Positions 9,089-17,684 of a stretch of 64,000 nt of DNA are shown piece by piece. A program made the translations under genes and the position numbers. The DNA is from JAJDAH01 sp964487605 (lineage in GTDB: Bacteria > Myxococcota_A > Polyangia > Polyangiales > Polyangiaceae): positions 12,463 through 76,462 of the forward strand of contig CAZARU010000021.1 of the NCBI GenBank assembly GCA_964487605.1, written 5' to 3'. Position 1 is the stretch's first letter. Every line of letters begins with the position of its first letter. The notes under the pieces are model-generated. The model saw only the letters and a list, made by a program, of their open reading frames with translations. It was not told where the DNA came from and ran no database searches.

Positions 9089-10108
9089 ATGCCGAGTTCG
9101 ATCGCACGTTCGCTTCGCGGGCTCCGCCAGGAGCGCTTCACCCTCGACGTCCACTGGACTCCGTCCGTCGGAACACTCGCCGAGGACGTGCGGTCCGGGC
9201 TCTCGACGACGCCGAAGACGCTACCCCCCAAGTACTTCTACGACGAGCGCGGATCGGATCTCTTCGACCGGATCTGCGATACGGACGAGTACTACCCGAC
9301 CCGGACCGAGCACGCACTCCTCGAGCGCGTGGCCGATTTCATCGTTCGCGTCGCACGTCCCACCGACCTCGTCGAACTCGGAAGCGGTGCCGCACGGAAG
9401 ACCCGAAGCCTCCTCGACGCGATCGAGCGCGCAGGTCTGCGCTCCCGCTACGTCCCCTTCGACGTCAGCGAGTCGATGCTGTCCGTCACCGCGCGGGCGC
9501 TCCTCGAAGAATACCCCTGGCTCGAAATTCACGGCATCGTCGGGGACTACGACGCGCACATGGGCGCGCTGCCTCCCGGTGCTCGAAGGCTCATCCTCTT
9601 CCTCGGCAGCACGATTGGGAACTTCGACGAGCACCTATCCGTCGAGTTCCTCGCGCGCATCGCGCGCCGCATGGGCCCGGACGACCATCTCCTGCTCGGC
9701 ACCGATCTGGTCAAGGATCAGGGCGTGCTCGATGCCGCCTACAACGACCGGCAGGGACTCACCGCGGAGTTCAACAAGAACGTCCTTCGCGTCGTCAATC
9801 GCGAGCTCGGCGGTTGCTTCGACCCCGAGGCGTTCGAGCACCGCGCGTTCTTCGATCCTGGCACCCAGCGCGTCGAGATGCACCTCGTGTCGAAGCAGGC
9901 CCAGACGGTCCGCATCGGTGACCTGGACCTGGACGTGACCTTCGAGGCCGGGGAGAGCGTGATGACCGAGATCAGCCGGAAGTTCACGAAGGCGAGCACG
10001 ATCGCGATGCTGGAACGCGCCGGCTTGCGGATGACCCACTGGTACACGGCGCGCGACGACTGGTTCGGCCTTTCCCTGGCGCGGCGCGGGCCCCCGTCGG
10101 CAGGGTGA
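9089..10108 (+). CDS. egtD: L-histidine N(alpha)-methyltransferase (EgtD-like)
   Basis: A 339-residue SAM-dependent methyltransferase of the EgtD family, which makes hercynine from histidine in ergothioneine synthesis. Visible are the SAM-binding ELGSGAARKT, the family motif LGSTIGNF, an N-terminal PPKYFYDERGSDLFD segment typical of EgtD, and a C-terminal TEISRKFT loop. Length matches the family (about 320-340). ATG 9089 is preceded by GGGGAGAG, which sets the start. No EgtB-type sulfoxide synthase is adjacent, unlike the common egtB-egtD arrangement; the partner may be elsewhere. An esterase gene follows on the same strand. A related but different small-molecule N-methyltransferase remains possible. 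Confidence 0.8.
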   Translation: MPSSIARSLRGLRQERFTLDVHWTPSVGTLAEDVRSGLSTTPKTLPPKYFYDERGSDLFDRICDTDEYYPTRTEHALLERVADFIVRVARPTDLVELGSGAARKTRSLLDAIERAGLRSRYVPFDVSESMLSVTARALLEEYPWLEIHGIVGDYDAHMGALPPGARRLILFLGSTIGNFDEHLSVEFLARIARRMGPDDHLLLGTDLVKDQGVLDAAYNDRQGLTAEFNKNVLRVVNRELGGCFDPEAFEHRAFFDPGTQRVEMHLVSKQAQTVRIGDLDLDVTFEAGESVMTEISRKFTKASTIAMLERAGLRMTHWYTARDDWFGLSLARRGPPSAG

Positions 10109-10144
10109 CGGCAGCCGAGGGGTTTGGGGCATAATCACGCGCCG

Positions 10145-11083
10145 ATGCCCGTCAACGCACTGGTACGGGGGTGGGATCGAGTGCTCCATGCCGGCGCGCG
10201 CCTCGCGTACCTCGGGCCGGGTGCGGACCCGGACAGCTACGGAGTCGATCTCGTTCACGACGTCCCCTACCGCCCGACGGGAAGCCGCGCTCACCTGCTC
10301 GATGTGTATCGGCCGCGCTCGCTCACGCCGCGCGCGACCGTTCTGTACGTCCACGGCGGCGGCTGGGCGGTACTCTCCAAGGACACCCACCGGGTCATGG
10401 CGCTCGCCTTCGCGTCGCGCGGCTACCTGGTGTTCAACATCAACTACCGGCTCGGTCCCAAGCACCGTTACCCCGATCCGCTGGAGGACGCGGCGGCAGC
10501 GCTCGAATGGGCTTCGGACCACGCCGCGGAGTACGGCGGCGACCCGTCGCGGCTCGCGGTGGCGGGCGAGTCGGCAGGAGCGAACCTGGTCACCGCGCTG
10601 GCCTACATCGCGACTCACCCGAGACCCGAAGCCTTCGCCAGACGTGTGTACGACCGCAACGTCCCACTCAAGGCGTGCCTCCCCATCTACGGCCTGCTCG
10701 ACATGCACGAGCTGGAGCGCTTCGATCACCCCCGGCTTTCGCGTGTCCTCAAGATGGGGATTCACCGCGCCGCGGCGGCTTACGTCGGCCGACCCGTGAG
10801 GAAGCGTGCCGCGGCGTCGCCGCTCGCCAGCCCGCTGCGCCTGCTGGCAGAGTCACCCCCGCCCGAAGCGCGCCAGCTCCCGCCGTTCTTCGCCGCCGTC
10901 GGGACCAAGGACCCCCTCTATCCGGACTCCAAGCGTCTGCAGCGCGTGCTCGAAGCACGAAACGTCACCTGCGAGCTGTCGATCCATCCCGGCGAAATCC
11001 ACGGCTTCAATGCGATGGTCTGGCGACGCGAGGCCCGCGCCAAGTGGCGGGCGCTCTTTCGCTTTCTCGAGCAGCACCTCTGA
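10145..11083 (+). CDS. Alpha/beta hydrolase (esterase/lipase HSL-like)
   Basis: A cytosolic 312-residue carboxylesterase-type hydrolase. The oxyanion motif HGGGW (near residue 78), the nucleophile elbow GESAG (Ser near 142) and the late acid/His (TKDPLYPD, then HGF) are all present, so the Ser-Asp-His triad appears intact. This layout is typical of the hormone-sensitive-lipase/BD-FAE group acting on short acyl esters. ATG 10145 is preferred; a TTG seven codons upstream is in frame but its ribosome site would be too close. The stop at 11083 is two bases before the rsmG start, so they are very probably co-transcribed. The natural ester is unknown. Confidence 0.8.
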   Translation: MPVNALVRGWDRVLHAGARLAYLGPGADPDSYGVDLVHDVPYRPTGSRAHLLDVYRPRSLTPRATVLYVHGGGWAVLSKDTHRVMALAFASRGYLVFNINYRLGPKHRYPDPLEDAAAALEWASDHAAEYGGDPSRLAVAGESAGANLVTALAYIATHPRPEAFARRVYDRNVPLKACLPIYGLLDMHELERFDHPRLSRVLKMGIHRAAAAYVGRPVRKRAAASPLASPLRLLAESPPPEARQLPPFFAAVGTKDPLYPDSKRLQRVLEARNVTCELSIHPGEIHGFNAMVWRREARAKWRALFRFLEQHL

Positions 11084-11085
11084 CC

Positions 11086-11745
11086 ATGGCCGAGCTGGCC
11101 GGCATCGAACGACTGGTTTCGGAGGTGATCGGCCGGGTAGGAGGCGAGGCGTGCCTGGCGCGGTCGGAGGCACTCGGCACCGTAGAGCGCATGGCGGCCT
11201 GGCTGCGCCTGGTGCAGGAGTGGAACGCGAAGCTCGACCTCACGGCGGCGAGAGACGTGCGCCAGCTCGTGGAGCTGTTCGTCGCCGACGCGACGATCTT
11301 GTCGGCTCGCGCGGAGCGAGATCCCGAGGCGACGCTGGTGGACGTCGGGACGGGCGCGGGCGCTCCAGGTCTGGCCCTGGCGCTGATGGGGACGGCGCGC
11401 GTCACGCTCGTCGAACCGAAGGCGAAGCGAGTCGCTTTCCTGCGGACGGTCGTCGGGACCCTGGACGCCGACGTCCGCATCGAGTCGTGCCGCGCCTCCG
11501 CGCTCGCCGACGGGTCGTTCGACACCGCGACGTCACGCGCCACGTTCGGCCCCGAGGAGTGGCTGCGAGAGGGATCGCGCCTGGCCAGGTCCGCCGTCTG
11601 GGTCCTGCTCGCCCGCGAGCATCCGCCCTCGCTCCCGGCATGGGAGGTCACCGACGACGTACGCTACGTGCTCCCGTTCTCCGGCCACGAGCGGCGCGCC
11701 GTGGCGTACCGCCCGATTCGCGCCGGCGGCGCTGCCGAAGATTGA
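11086..11745 (+). CDS. rsmG: 16S rRNA (guanine527-N7)-methyltransferase RsmG
   Basis: A 219-residue methyltransferase resembling RsmG (GidB), which methylates G527 in the 530 loop of 16S rRNA. The N-terminal helical part contains the family-type NAKLDLTAARD segment, followed by the SAM-binding DVGTGAGAPGL and VEPKAKRVAFL, and the conserved TSRA segment. Length fits the family (about 205-240). It starts two bases after the esterase gene and not beside mnmG or parAB, where rsmG often sits; that makes a paralogue or an rsmG-like enzyme possible. The C-terminal half is somewhat divergent. Cytosolic. Confidence 0.75.
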   Translation: MAELAGIERLVSEVIGRVGGEACLARSEALGTVERMAAWLRLVQEWNAKLDLTAARDVRQLVELFVADATILSARAERDPEATLVDVGTGAGAPGLALALMGTARVTLVEPKAKRVAFLRTVVGTLDADVRIESCRASALADGSFDTATSRATFGPEEWLREGSRLARSAVWVLLAREHPPSLPAWEVTDDVRYVLPFSGHERRAVAYRPIRAGGAAED

Positions 11746-11849
11746 CGGCCGTGGACGGCGCAGCGCAAGATTCGCCTCCCATGGTCGGCGGCCACTCGAT
11801 CGAGCGCGTCCCGACCACGCCGTCGCGAGTGTCCGACCGGACGTTCTCC

Positions 11850-13046
11850 ATGCGCTGGGCGCTGATCGTCGCGGCCCTCGCGAGCGTGTTCGTCATTCTC
11901 GTCCCGGCCGAGGCCCGCGCCTACCCGTTCATGATCCGCCACGGGTACGGCGCCTGCCGCAACTGCCACACCGATCCTTCCGGCGGTGAGACGCTCAACG
12001 CCTTCGGCCGGCTGCAGGGTGACCAGCTGCTGATGATGCGCTGGGGCTCGGACAGGGCCCCGGGGACGTCCCGCGGGTTCCTGTGGGGGGCGGTGGATCC
12101 GTCGTCGCAGCTCGACGTGGGGGGAAGCATTCGGACCATGACCATCGCTCAACCGAGCGAGTCGGACGTCCGGAGCTTCCCGATGCAGGCGGACGTGTAC
12201 GGCCACCTCCGCCTGGGCAAGGTGCGCTTCGGGGGCAGCGTGGGCGCGGGACGAACCCGCCCCGGATCACCCCACACACAGGCTGCGCAGGTCACGACGA
12301 ACACGGACGGCGCCAACCTCATCTCGCGAAGCCACTGGGTCGGATACGAGATCGACCCGGAGATCCTCGTCCGCGCGGGACGAATCAACCTGCCCTTCGG
12401 CGTGCGAATGCCGGAGCACGTGATGTGGGTCCGCGACCAGACGCACACCGACCGCGAGTCCGACCAGAGCCACGGCGTGGCCGTCAGCTACTCGGGCGCA
12501 AAGCTCCGAGGCGAAGTCATGGCGATCGCGGGCAACTATCAGCTCGGTCCCGACGACTTCCGGGATCGCGGATACGCAGGCTTCGCCGAGTACTTCCTGG
12601 ACACGAAGCTGGCGGTGGGCGTGACGAGCTTGTTGACGATCGCCCAGGCAGATCGCTTCACCTTGCGCGAGGAGCCCGTCACTCGACAGGCCCATGGGCT
12701 CACCGGCCGCTGGTCACCGGCGAAGCCCCTGGTGCTGCTCCTCGAGGCCGACGTGCTGCTCGTGACCGATCGGGAGCTCGGCTACGTCGGAATGCTCCAG
12801 GCCGATTTCGAGGTCGTGCAGGGACTGCACCTGCTGGGTACCGGAGAGCTCCTCGACGTGGGCGCCGATGGCCGCGTGCTTCGCGGACGCACGGCCACGA
12901 CGTCACCCGGCGTCGGTGAACCGAAGCTCGGTGGGTGGCTCGGCGTCAACTGGTTCTTCCTGCCCCACCTCGACCTCCGCGTGGACGCGCTGATGCGGCA
13001 GCAAGATCCCCTCACCCTCCTGGCTCAGATCCATGCGTATCTCTAG
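11850..13046 (+). CDS. Outer-membrane barrel-like protein with N-terminal CXXCH
   Basis: A 398-residue exported protein. ATG 11850 is chosen because it directly begins a classical signal peptide ending in an Ala-x-Ala site (EARAYP); ATG 11781 would add 23 residues. Immediately after the cleavage site comes a conserved-looking segment, MIRHGYGACRNCHTDPSGG, with one CXXCH haem c attachment site, followed by about 330 residues of alternating amphipathic strands, many ending in aromatic residues, as in a porin-like barrel. The protein would thus place one haem at the periplasmic mouth of a pore, which suggests electron transfer or metal/oxidant handling across the outer membrane. The last 14 bases overlap the next gene, also with a CXXCH site. 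No known partner cytochromes are nearby. Function is inference. Confidence 0.65.
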   Translation: MRWALIVAALASVFVILVPAEARAYPFMIRHGYGACRNCHTDPSGGETLNAFGRLQGDQLLMMRWGSDRAPGTSRGFLWGAVDPSSQLDVGGSIRTMTIAQPSESDVRSFPMQADVYGHLRLGKVRFGGSVGAGRTRPGSPHTQAAQVTTNTDGANLISRSHWVGYEIDPEILVRAGRINLPFGVRMPEHVMWVRDQTHTDRESDQSHGVAVSYSGAKLRGEVMAIAGNYQLGPDDFRDRGYAGFAEYFLDTKLAVGVTSLLTIAQADRFTLREEPVTRQAHGLTGRWSPAKPLVLLLEADVLLVTDRELGYVGMLQADFEVVQGLHLLGTGELLDVGADGRVLRGRTATTSPGVGEPKLGGWLGVNWFFLPHLDLRVDALMRQQDPLTLLAQIHAYL

Positions 13047-13566
13047 TCTCGCGGCGCTGACGGCTGGCCTGGCGACGCTCGCGGTCGCGACGAGCACCGT
13101 GGCGTCGCCAGAGTTTCCGGCGAAGCTGCAGGAAGAGCTGGACATGGAGTGCGCTCCGGTCTGCACGCTCTGCCATCAGGACATGAGCGGAGGCCTGGGC
13201 ACGCTGAACGACGGGTTCGGAGACGTCATCAGCCGGGCTGGCTTGTTCGCGAAGGACACCTCGAGCGTTGCGCCCGCGCTGAAGGTCCTCGAGGATCCCA
13301 CCACGGCGGATCCGCCCTTCACGGCCGTCCAGTGTCCACCCGACGGAACGTCACCGTGCGACACCGATGAGGACGGCGTCCCGGACGTCACGGAGCTCCG
13401 CGAAGGGACGAACCCGAACCAGAAGGGCGGCGAGCTCTGCCTCGTCAAGTACGGCTGCGGCGCGCGCGTCGAGCCCAGGGGCCCCGCCCGGCCCGATGGC
13501 GCGGCAAGCTTGCTCGCCGCGCTCACGATGATGGCGCTCTGGGTGCGCGCGCGGCGCAACCGCTGA
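13033..13566 (+). CDS. Secreted CXXCH protein with C-terminal anchor
   Basis: A 177-residue protein starting inside the end of the barrel gene (14-base overlap), so the pair is translationally coupled. It has a signal peptide (cleavage near STVASP), then a CTLCH haem-binding motif near residue 44, and a calcium-binding thrombospondin-3-like stretch (DTDEDGVPDVTEL) near residue 115. The tail reads YGCGA, a spacer, a hydrophobic segment and RARRNR, which resembles the MYXO-CTERM type of surface-sorting signal although the match is loose. It is probably a small anchored c-type cytochrome working with the barrel protein. The reaction and redox partner are unknown. Confidence 0.65.
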   Translation: MRISSLAALTAGLATLAVATSTVASPEFPAKLQEELDMECAPVCTLCHQDMSGGLGTLNDGFGDVISRAGLFAKDTSSVAPALKVLEDPTTADPPFTAVQCPPDGTSPCDTDEDGVPDVTELREGTNPNQKGGELCLVKYGCGARVEPRGPARPDGAASLLAALTMMALWVRARRNR

Positions 13567-13606
13567 AGCGACCCTCGCTTCCGCGCAGCGGTGCCGCCCC
13601 AGATGC

Positions 13607-13969
13607 TCAGTCGGTGGACGCGTCGTCGCCGCCGGAACCGGCGGCACTCCCGCCGCTCATTCCACCGGCATTCGACGTCATCGAGTCGTCGCTCGCGTCC
13701 TTGCCGCCCATGCCGCCCGGTGTTCCGGCGCTGCCACCCATGCCGGCAGTGCCGCCGGAACCGGCGGTTCCCCCCGTCGGCGCACCCGCGGAGCCCGCCG
13801 ACCCCGCGCTGCCCGCCGACCCCGCGCTGCCCGCAGAGCCGCCACTCGACGCTGCGTCGTCGGTGGCTTCGGGGATCTTCGCCCGATCCACGTCGGTGAT
13901 GAGGGTGCAGTTCGCCACCGGCACGGCCAGGGCGAAGAGCGAAACGGCAAGCAAGCGACGCGCGGACAT
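13607..13969 (-). CDS. Small Gly/Ser/Ala-rich lipoprotein
   Basis: A 120-residue protein with a signal peptide and lipobox (PVANC, Cys at residue 21). After the Cys come about 20 ordinary residues (DVDRAKIPEATDD) and then nearly 80 residues made of Gly, Ser, Ala, Thr and Asp, including six GSA/SAG repeats. There is no folded domain, so it is probably a spacer or a remnant of a larger tethered lipoprotein. Part of the repeat is a perfect 18-bp tandem duplication. It is convergent with the CXXCH gene (40 bases apart) and divergent from the VWA lipoprotein gene. I cannot assign a function. Confidence 0.55.
   Translation of the reverse strand: MSARRLLAVSLFALAVPVANCTLITDVDRAKIPEATDDAASSGGSAGSAGSAGSAGSAGSAGAPTGGTAGSGGTAGMGGSAGTPGGMGGKDASDDSMTSNAGGMSGGSAAGSGGDDASTD
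13793..13828. repeat. Perfect 2 x 18-bp tandem repeat
   Basis: Two identical 18-bp units (13793-13810 and 13811-13828, starting GCCCGCCGACCC) lie inside the GSA-rich lipoprotein gene, followed by a third, partial copy. Each unit encodes six residues, so copy-number change keeps the frame and would only alter tether length. Confidence 0.85.
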
Positions 13970-14175
13970 TTCGACGGGTTCCTGAGGGCGGACGAATCAT
14001 CCCCGCCCCGGGAGGCGATCGCAAGGTTACGGCGACCCGCCGATGCGTTCGATCACCGCTCCCGCCGGAGGGCGCCTGCCCCCACCCCTCGATTTCGCAG
14101 AAGATTCCACGGATTTACGAGAGCGACCGCAAACGCGCAGGGCGCGCACCCGGCGACCGAGCCTAAGGTCCATGG
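13970..14175. other. Divergent intergenic region
   Basis: This 206-base region separates the GSA lipoprotein gene (minus) from the VWA lipoprotein gene (plus) and must hold both promoters. A locally less GC-rich patch (about 14090-14130) is the best candidate, but I see no convincing -35/-10 pair, sigma-54 site or palindrome. Confidence 0.35.
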
Positions 14176-16044
14176 GTGCCGGCCCTTCCCGCTAGCCCAA
14201 GCCGCTCACGCGCGCGTCGCCGTGCGCTGGCGCTCGCCGCCGTGCTCGTGGCCGCGCCCGGCTGCGGCTCGAAGACCGGACTCCCCCTCCCCGTGCTGGA
14301 GAGCAGCGGGCTCGACGACCAGGCGCCCTCGCAAGACGCCGGAGACGAGGAGCCCACGCGCCCCGAACGGCCGCCGCGGCCCAGGGCCGAGAAGATCGAT
14401 CTGCTCTTCATGATCGACAACTCCGGATCGATGGGTGACAAGCAGGCGATCCTGTCGCGCGCCATCCCGGACGTGGTCGCGCGACTGTCGAACCCGCTCT
14501 GCGTGGGGATCGACGGAACACCGCTGACCACACAGCCGCTGCGCGGCCAGCGGTGCCCGGAGGGTTCCTTTCGCGAGTTCGACTCCGTCCAGGACATGCA
14601 CATCGGCGTGATCTCGTCGAGCCTGGGTGGACACGGCAACCCGAACGGCTGTGGGTTCGGGTTCATGGGACGCGCGAACGACAAGGGCCACCTGCTCGAC
14701 CGCGGGGCGCCGGGACAGACGTACGAGGATCTCGGCTTCGTCGCGTGGGATCCCGCAGGGACCAAAGAGCCACCAGGCGAGGACAATCCGGACACGCTGC
14801 GCCTGCGCATGCGGAAGCTCGTGGAGGGCGTGGGTGAAAGCGGCTGTGGCATCGAAGCGTCGCTCGAAGCCTGGTACCGATTCCTGATCGACCCCACGCC
14901 TCACGACACGCTGCCCCTGGAACCTTGTCCCGACGGACCGGGGGATTGCGCTACACCCCGGGGGATCGACGACGTCGTCCTTCGGCAGAGGGCAGACTTT
15001 CTCCGGCCGGATTCACTGCTGGCGATCGTGATGCTCACCGACGAGAACGACTGCTCGATCGTCGATGGGGGCCGGAGCTGGAAGGTGCTCGATCAGGGAG
15101 GGATGCCGCGCGCCACCGCGGTGTGTGCGACCGATCCGTACGACCCCTGCTGTCAGTCGTGTGGAGATCCGCGGGTGTCTCCGGCGTGCCCGGAGCCGGC
15201 GCTCGACCCGGAGTGCGCGCGAGGCCCGTACACCCCGGAGGACGACTCGTTCCTGCTGCGCTGCTTCGACCAGAAGCGCCGCTTCGGAAAAGACTTCCGG
15301 TACCCCGTGGAACGGTACATCGCCGCGTTGACCGAGGAGTCCGTCGTGGACCGCGACGGCCAGCGTGTGCCGAATCCGCTCTTCGCACCGGACGAGCGCG
15401 GGCTCCGCCGCGACCCGAGCCTCGTGTACCTGGCCGGCATCACCGGGGTGCCGTGGCAAGACGTCGCGCGCGACCCGAGCCCGGACGCGCCGCTCGTCTA
15501 CAAGGCGGCGAAGGAGATGCACGCGGACGGGACCTGGGATCTCATCGTCGGAGATCCGGATCGCGGCATTCTGCCCCTCGATCCGCTGATGATCGAGTCG
15601 ATCTCCGAGCGCGAGGGCGTGCACCCGCCGACGGGGTTCGCTCTCGCTCCGTCCTCGTCCCTCGACGCGCGCGCCAATCCCATCAACGGTCACGAGATGT
15701 CCCTCGGCACCGCAGGCTTCGACCTGCAGTACGCGTGCGTGTTCGACCTGGAAGTGCCGCGTTCTTGCGCTGGCGCCTTCCAGTTCTGCGATTGTGATCC
15801 TCAGTTCGCTCAGGGTCAGAACAAGCCCATCTGCCAGGACGAGACGGGCAGCTACGGATCCACCCAGTACCGCGCAAAGGCGTACCCGGGCCTCCGGCAG
15901 CTGCAGGTGCTCCGCGGTATCGGAGACAACGCGATCGTCGCCTCCATCTGCGCTCGCAACGTCGGAACGGTGACCGCGGAGGACTTCGGCTACCGACCCG
16001 CGCTTCGCGCGTTGCTCGACCGCCTGGGTGAAGGGCTACTCTGA
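14176..16044 (+). CDS. Large VWA-domain lipoprotein, paralogue 1
   Basis: A 622-residue exported lipoprotein: basic N-terminus, hydrophobic stretch, lipobox APGC, then a Pro/Glu/Asp-rich spacer and a VWA domain beginning KIDLLFMIDNSGSM near residue 75, with the metal-binding DxSxS intact. The domain carries long Cys-containing insertions. Shared landmarks with the lipoprotein at 50545-52848 occur in the same order: SSLGG, GCGxEAxLExWYRFL, LRPDSL, DENDCS, CFxQKRRFG, VLRGxG and VASICARN, proving common descent. This copy lacks the paralogue's Cys-rich C-terminal extension. GTG 14176 is the start. Role probably cell-surface adhesion or scaffold; ligand unknown. Its 3' end overlaps mscL (opposite strand) by nine bases. 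Confidence 0.75.
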   Translation: MPALPASPSRSRARRRALALAAVLVAAPGCGSKTGLPLPVLESSGLDDQAPSQDAGDEEPTRPERPPRPRAEKIDLLFMIDNSGSMGDKQAILSRAIPDVVARLSNPLCVGIDGTPLTTQPLRGQRCPEGSFREFDSVQDMHIGVISSSLGGHGNPNGCGFGFMGRANDKGHLLDRGAPGQTYEDLGFVAWDPAGTKEPPGEDNPDTLRLRMRKLVEGVGESGCGIEASLEAWYRFLIDPTPHDTLPLEPCPDGPGDCATPRGIDDVVLRQRADFLRPDSLLAIVMLTDENDCSIVDGGRSWKVLDQGGMPRATAVCATDPYDPCCQSCGDPRVSPACPEPALDPECARGPYTPEDDSFLLRCFDQKRRFGKDFRYPVERYIAALTEESVVDRDGQRVPNPLFAPDERGLRRDPSLVYLAGITGVPWQDVARDPSPDAPLVYKAAKEMHADGTWDLIVGDPDRGILPLDPLMIESISEREGVHPPTGFALAPSSSLDARANPINGHEMSLGTAGFDLQYACVFDLEVPRSCAGAFQFCDCDPQFAQGQNKPICQDETGSYGSTQYRAKAYPGLRQLQVLRGIGDNAIVASICARNVGTVTAEDFGYRPALRALLDRLGEGLL

Positions 16045-16446
16045 GGCCTTCCCGCGAAGTGCATCGCGAATTTCACCGAGCAGCCGCTCGGTAGGCGTGG
16101 GCTCGGGCGTTGCCGGAGGTGGTGCAGGCTCCTGACGCCGCAGGCGGTTCACCGCTCGGATGGCGAGGAAGATCGCGAACGCGACGATGAGGAAGTCGAA
16201 CGCAGCCTGCAGGAACTTCCCGTAGGCGATCACCACGCCGGGCGTGTCTCCCGTCGCTTCCTTGAGCACGATCTGAAGGTGCACGAAGCCGGCTCCGCCC
16301 ATCAGGAGCCCGAGCGGCGGTGTGACGACGTCCGCGACGAACGACGTGACGATTCTCCCGAACGCCGCCCCGATGATCACCCCCACCGCCATGTCCACCA
16401 CGTTGCCCTTGACGGCGAACTCCTTGAACTCACTGACCACGCTCAT
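16036..16446 (-). CDS. mscL: Large-conductance mechanosensitive channel MscL
   Basis: A 136-residue inner-membrane channel that opens under membrane tension to release solutes during hypo-osmotic shock. The N-terminal FKEFAVKGNVVDMAVGV segment is a near-perfect MscL signature, followed by TM1, a short periplasmic loop, TM2 (DFLIVAFAIFLAIRAVN) and a C-terminal helix behind a Pro-rich linker (PAPPPATPEPTPTERLL). Length matches the family exactly. ATG 16446 is set by GGAGGT at 16453-16458, six bases upstream; a GTG one codon earlier is less likely. Its stop region overlaps the end of the VWA lipoprotein gene. Confidence 0.97.
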   Translation of the reverse strand: MSVVSEFKEFAVKGNVVDMAVGVIIGAAFGRIVTSFVADVVTPPLGLLMGGAGFVHLQIVLKEATGDTPGVVIAYGKFLQAAFDFLIVAFAIFLAIRAVNRLRRQEPAPPPATPEPTPTERLLGEIRDALRGKASE

Positions 16447-16622
16447 CACGCCACCTCCGAGTGTCCGCGCACGAAGCTGGCCCTCGATACCATGGTGCGC
16501 GCACAGGGCACGAGGACCCGGGCGAGGCCCTGGCGCGTCGGGGTTCGGCGCGCTCGGAGCGCCTCGCGCGCGGCCGAGCAGCTAAGTGGGCCGGCGCACC
16601 CGCAGCGTGTAGATCGAACGTC

Positions 16623-17666
16623 GTGGCGCCCGCCGACGACCTCCTGGAGCGCGTCGTGGCCGTGGCAACCCGCGTGGCGGGCGGAACGGCTCCTCTTCGG
16701 CCCGAGACGATGCCGGGAGGCGCTTCGACACGACGGTTCTTCCGAGTGGGACTCGGGAACGGTGAACGCGCCGTGGCCATGTACTTCCCCGACGCTGCAC
16801 GGTCCGACGAGATCGACAAGGCCGCCGGCGGGTCCCGCCGGTGGCCATTCCTCGAGGTCCGAGACCTCCTCGCCAATCGCGGCGTCGCCGTACCACGCGT
16901 CCTCGGCGCGTCGCAGGAGGACGGCGTCCTCCTGGTCGAGGACCTGGGAGACGACACCTTGGCGCGGTACCTCGAGGGCCATCCGCACGCCCGGGAGAGC
17001 CTCTATCGCACCGCCGTCCGCGACCTCGCCGCGGCCCAGAGGGGGCTCGCCTCCTTGCCCTCCGATTCGATCGTCGCCTGCCGTGCGTTCGACGAGGACC
17101 TGCTCAGGTGGGAGCTCGACCACTTCCGCGAGTGGGCGCTGGAGGCTCGCGGCATCGTCCTCTCGGCCGAAGACCGTCGGACGTTCGACCGCGCGGCGGA
17201 CCACCTGGCCACGACCATCGCCCGGTGGCCACGCGGGTTCGTCCATCGCGACTACCAGAGTCGCAACCTGATGGTGCAGGAGACCGGGGCCGAGCCGCGG
17301 CTCGTATGGATCGACTTCCAGGACGCCTTGATGGGGCCACGGGTCTACGACCTCGTGGCGCTCCTGAACGACAGCTATCAGGCGTTCACGCGCGAGTTCG
17401 TCGAGGCGCGGCTCGGAGAGTACGCCGCGCACGTCGACCTGGGGCCGGGCGGCGTCCGCGACGTGATTCGGGAGTTCGACGTCGTGACGGTGCAGCGCAA
17501 GCTGAAGGACGCGGGGCGCTTCGTGTTCATCGACCGCGAGAAGGGGAACCCCGATTTCCTGCAGTTCGTCGAGCCGACCATCGAGAAGGCGCGCGCGTCG
17601 CTCGCGCGTCTGGCGGACGACGAGATGCTGCGGGAGCTCGACGCCCTGCTTCGCCGCATCCTGTGA
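16623..17666 (+). CDS. APH-type sugar kinase (AmgK-like)
   Basis: A cytosolic 347-residue aminoglycoside-phosphotransferase-fold kinase. The catalytic HRDYQSRNLM and the metal-binding DFQDALMGPRVYDL are clear. The latter closely matches the AmgK group, which phosphorylates the anomeric carbon of N-acetylmuramate and N-acetylglucosamine in peptidoglycan recycling. In AmgK operons a MurU-type nucleotidyltransferase usually follows; none is here, so the assignment rests on sequence only. GTG 16623 is chosen because the fold begins just after it; the frame is open further upstream but that part reads as non-coding. Resistance to aminoglycosides is not implied. Confidence 0.7.
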   Translation: MAPADDLLERVVAVATRVAGGTAPLRPETMPGGASTRRFFRVGLGNGERAVAMYFPDAARSDEIDKAAGGSRRWPFLEVRDLLANRGVAVPRVLGASQEDGVLLVEDLGDDTLARYLEGHPHARESLYRTAVRDLAAAQRGLASLPSDSIVACRAFDEDLLRWELDHFREWALEARGIVLSAEDRRTFDRAADHLATTIARWPRGFVHRDYQSRNLMVQETGAEPRLVWIDFQDALMGPRVYDLVALLNDSYQAFTREFVEARLGEYAAHVDLGPGGVRDVIREFDVVTVQRKLKDAGRFVFIDREKGNPDFLQFVEPTIEKARASLARLADDEMLRELDALLRRIL

Positions 17667-17684
17667 CGCGCGGTCGCAGAAGCG

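Noticed and set aside
16461..16622. N-terminal extension of the AmgK-like kinase to 16461
   Set aside because: The added residues are Arg/Ala-rich and match no kinase; the fold begins after GTG 16623.
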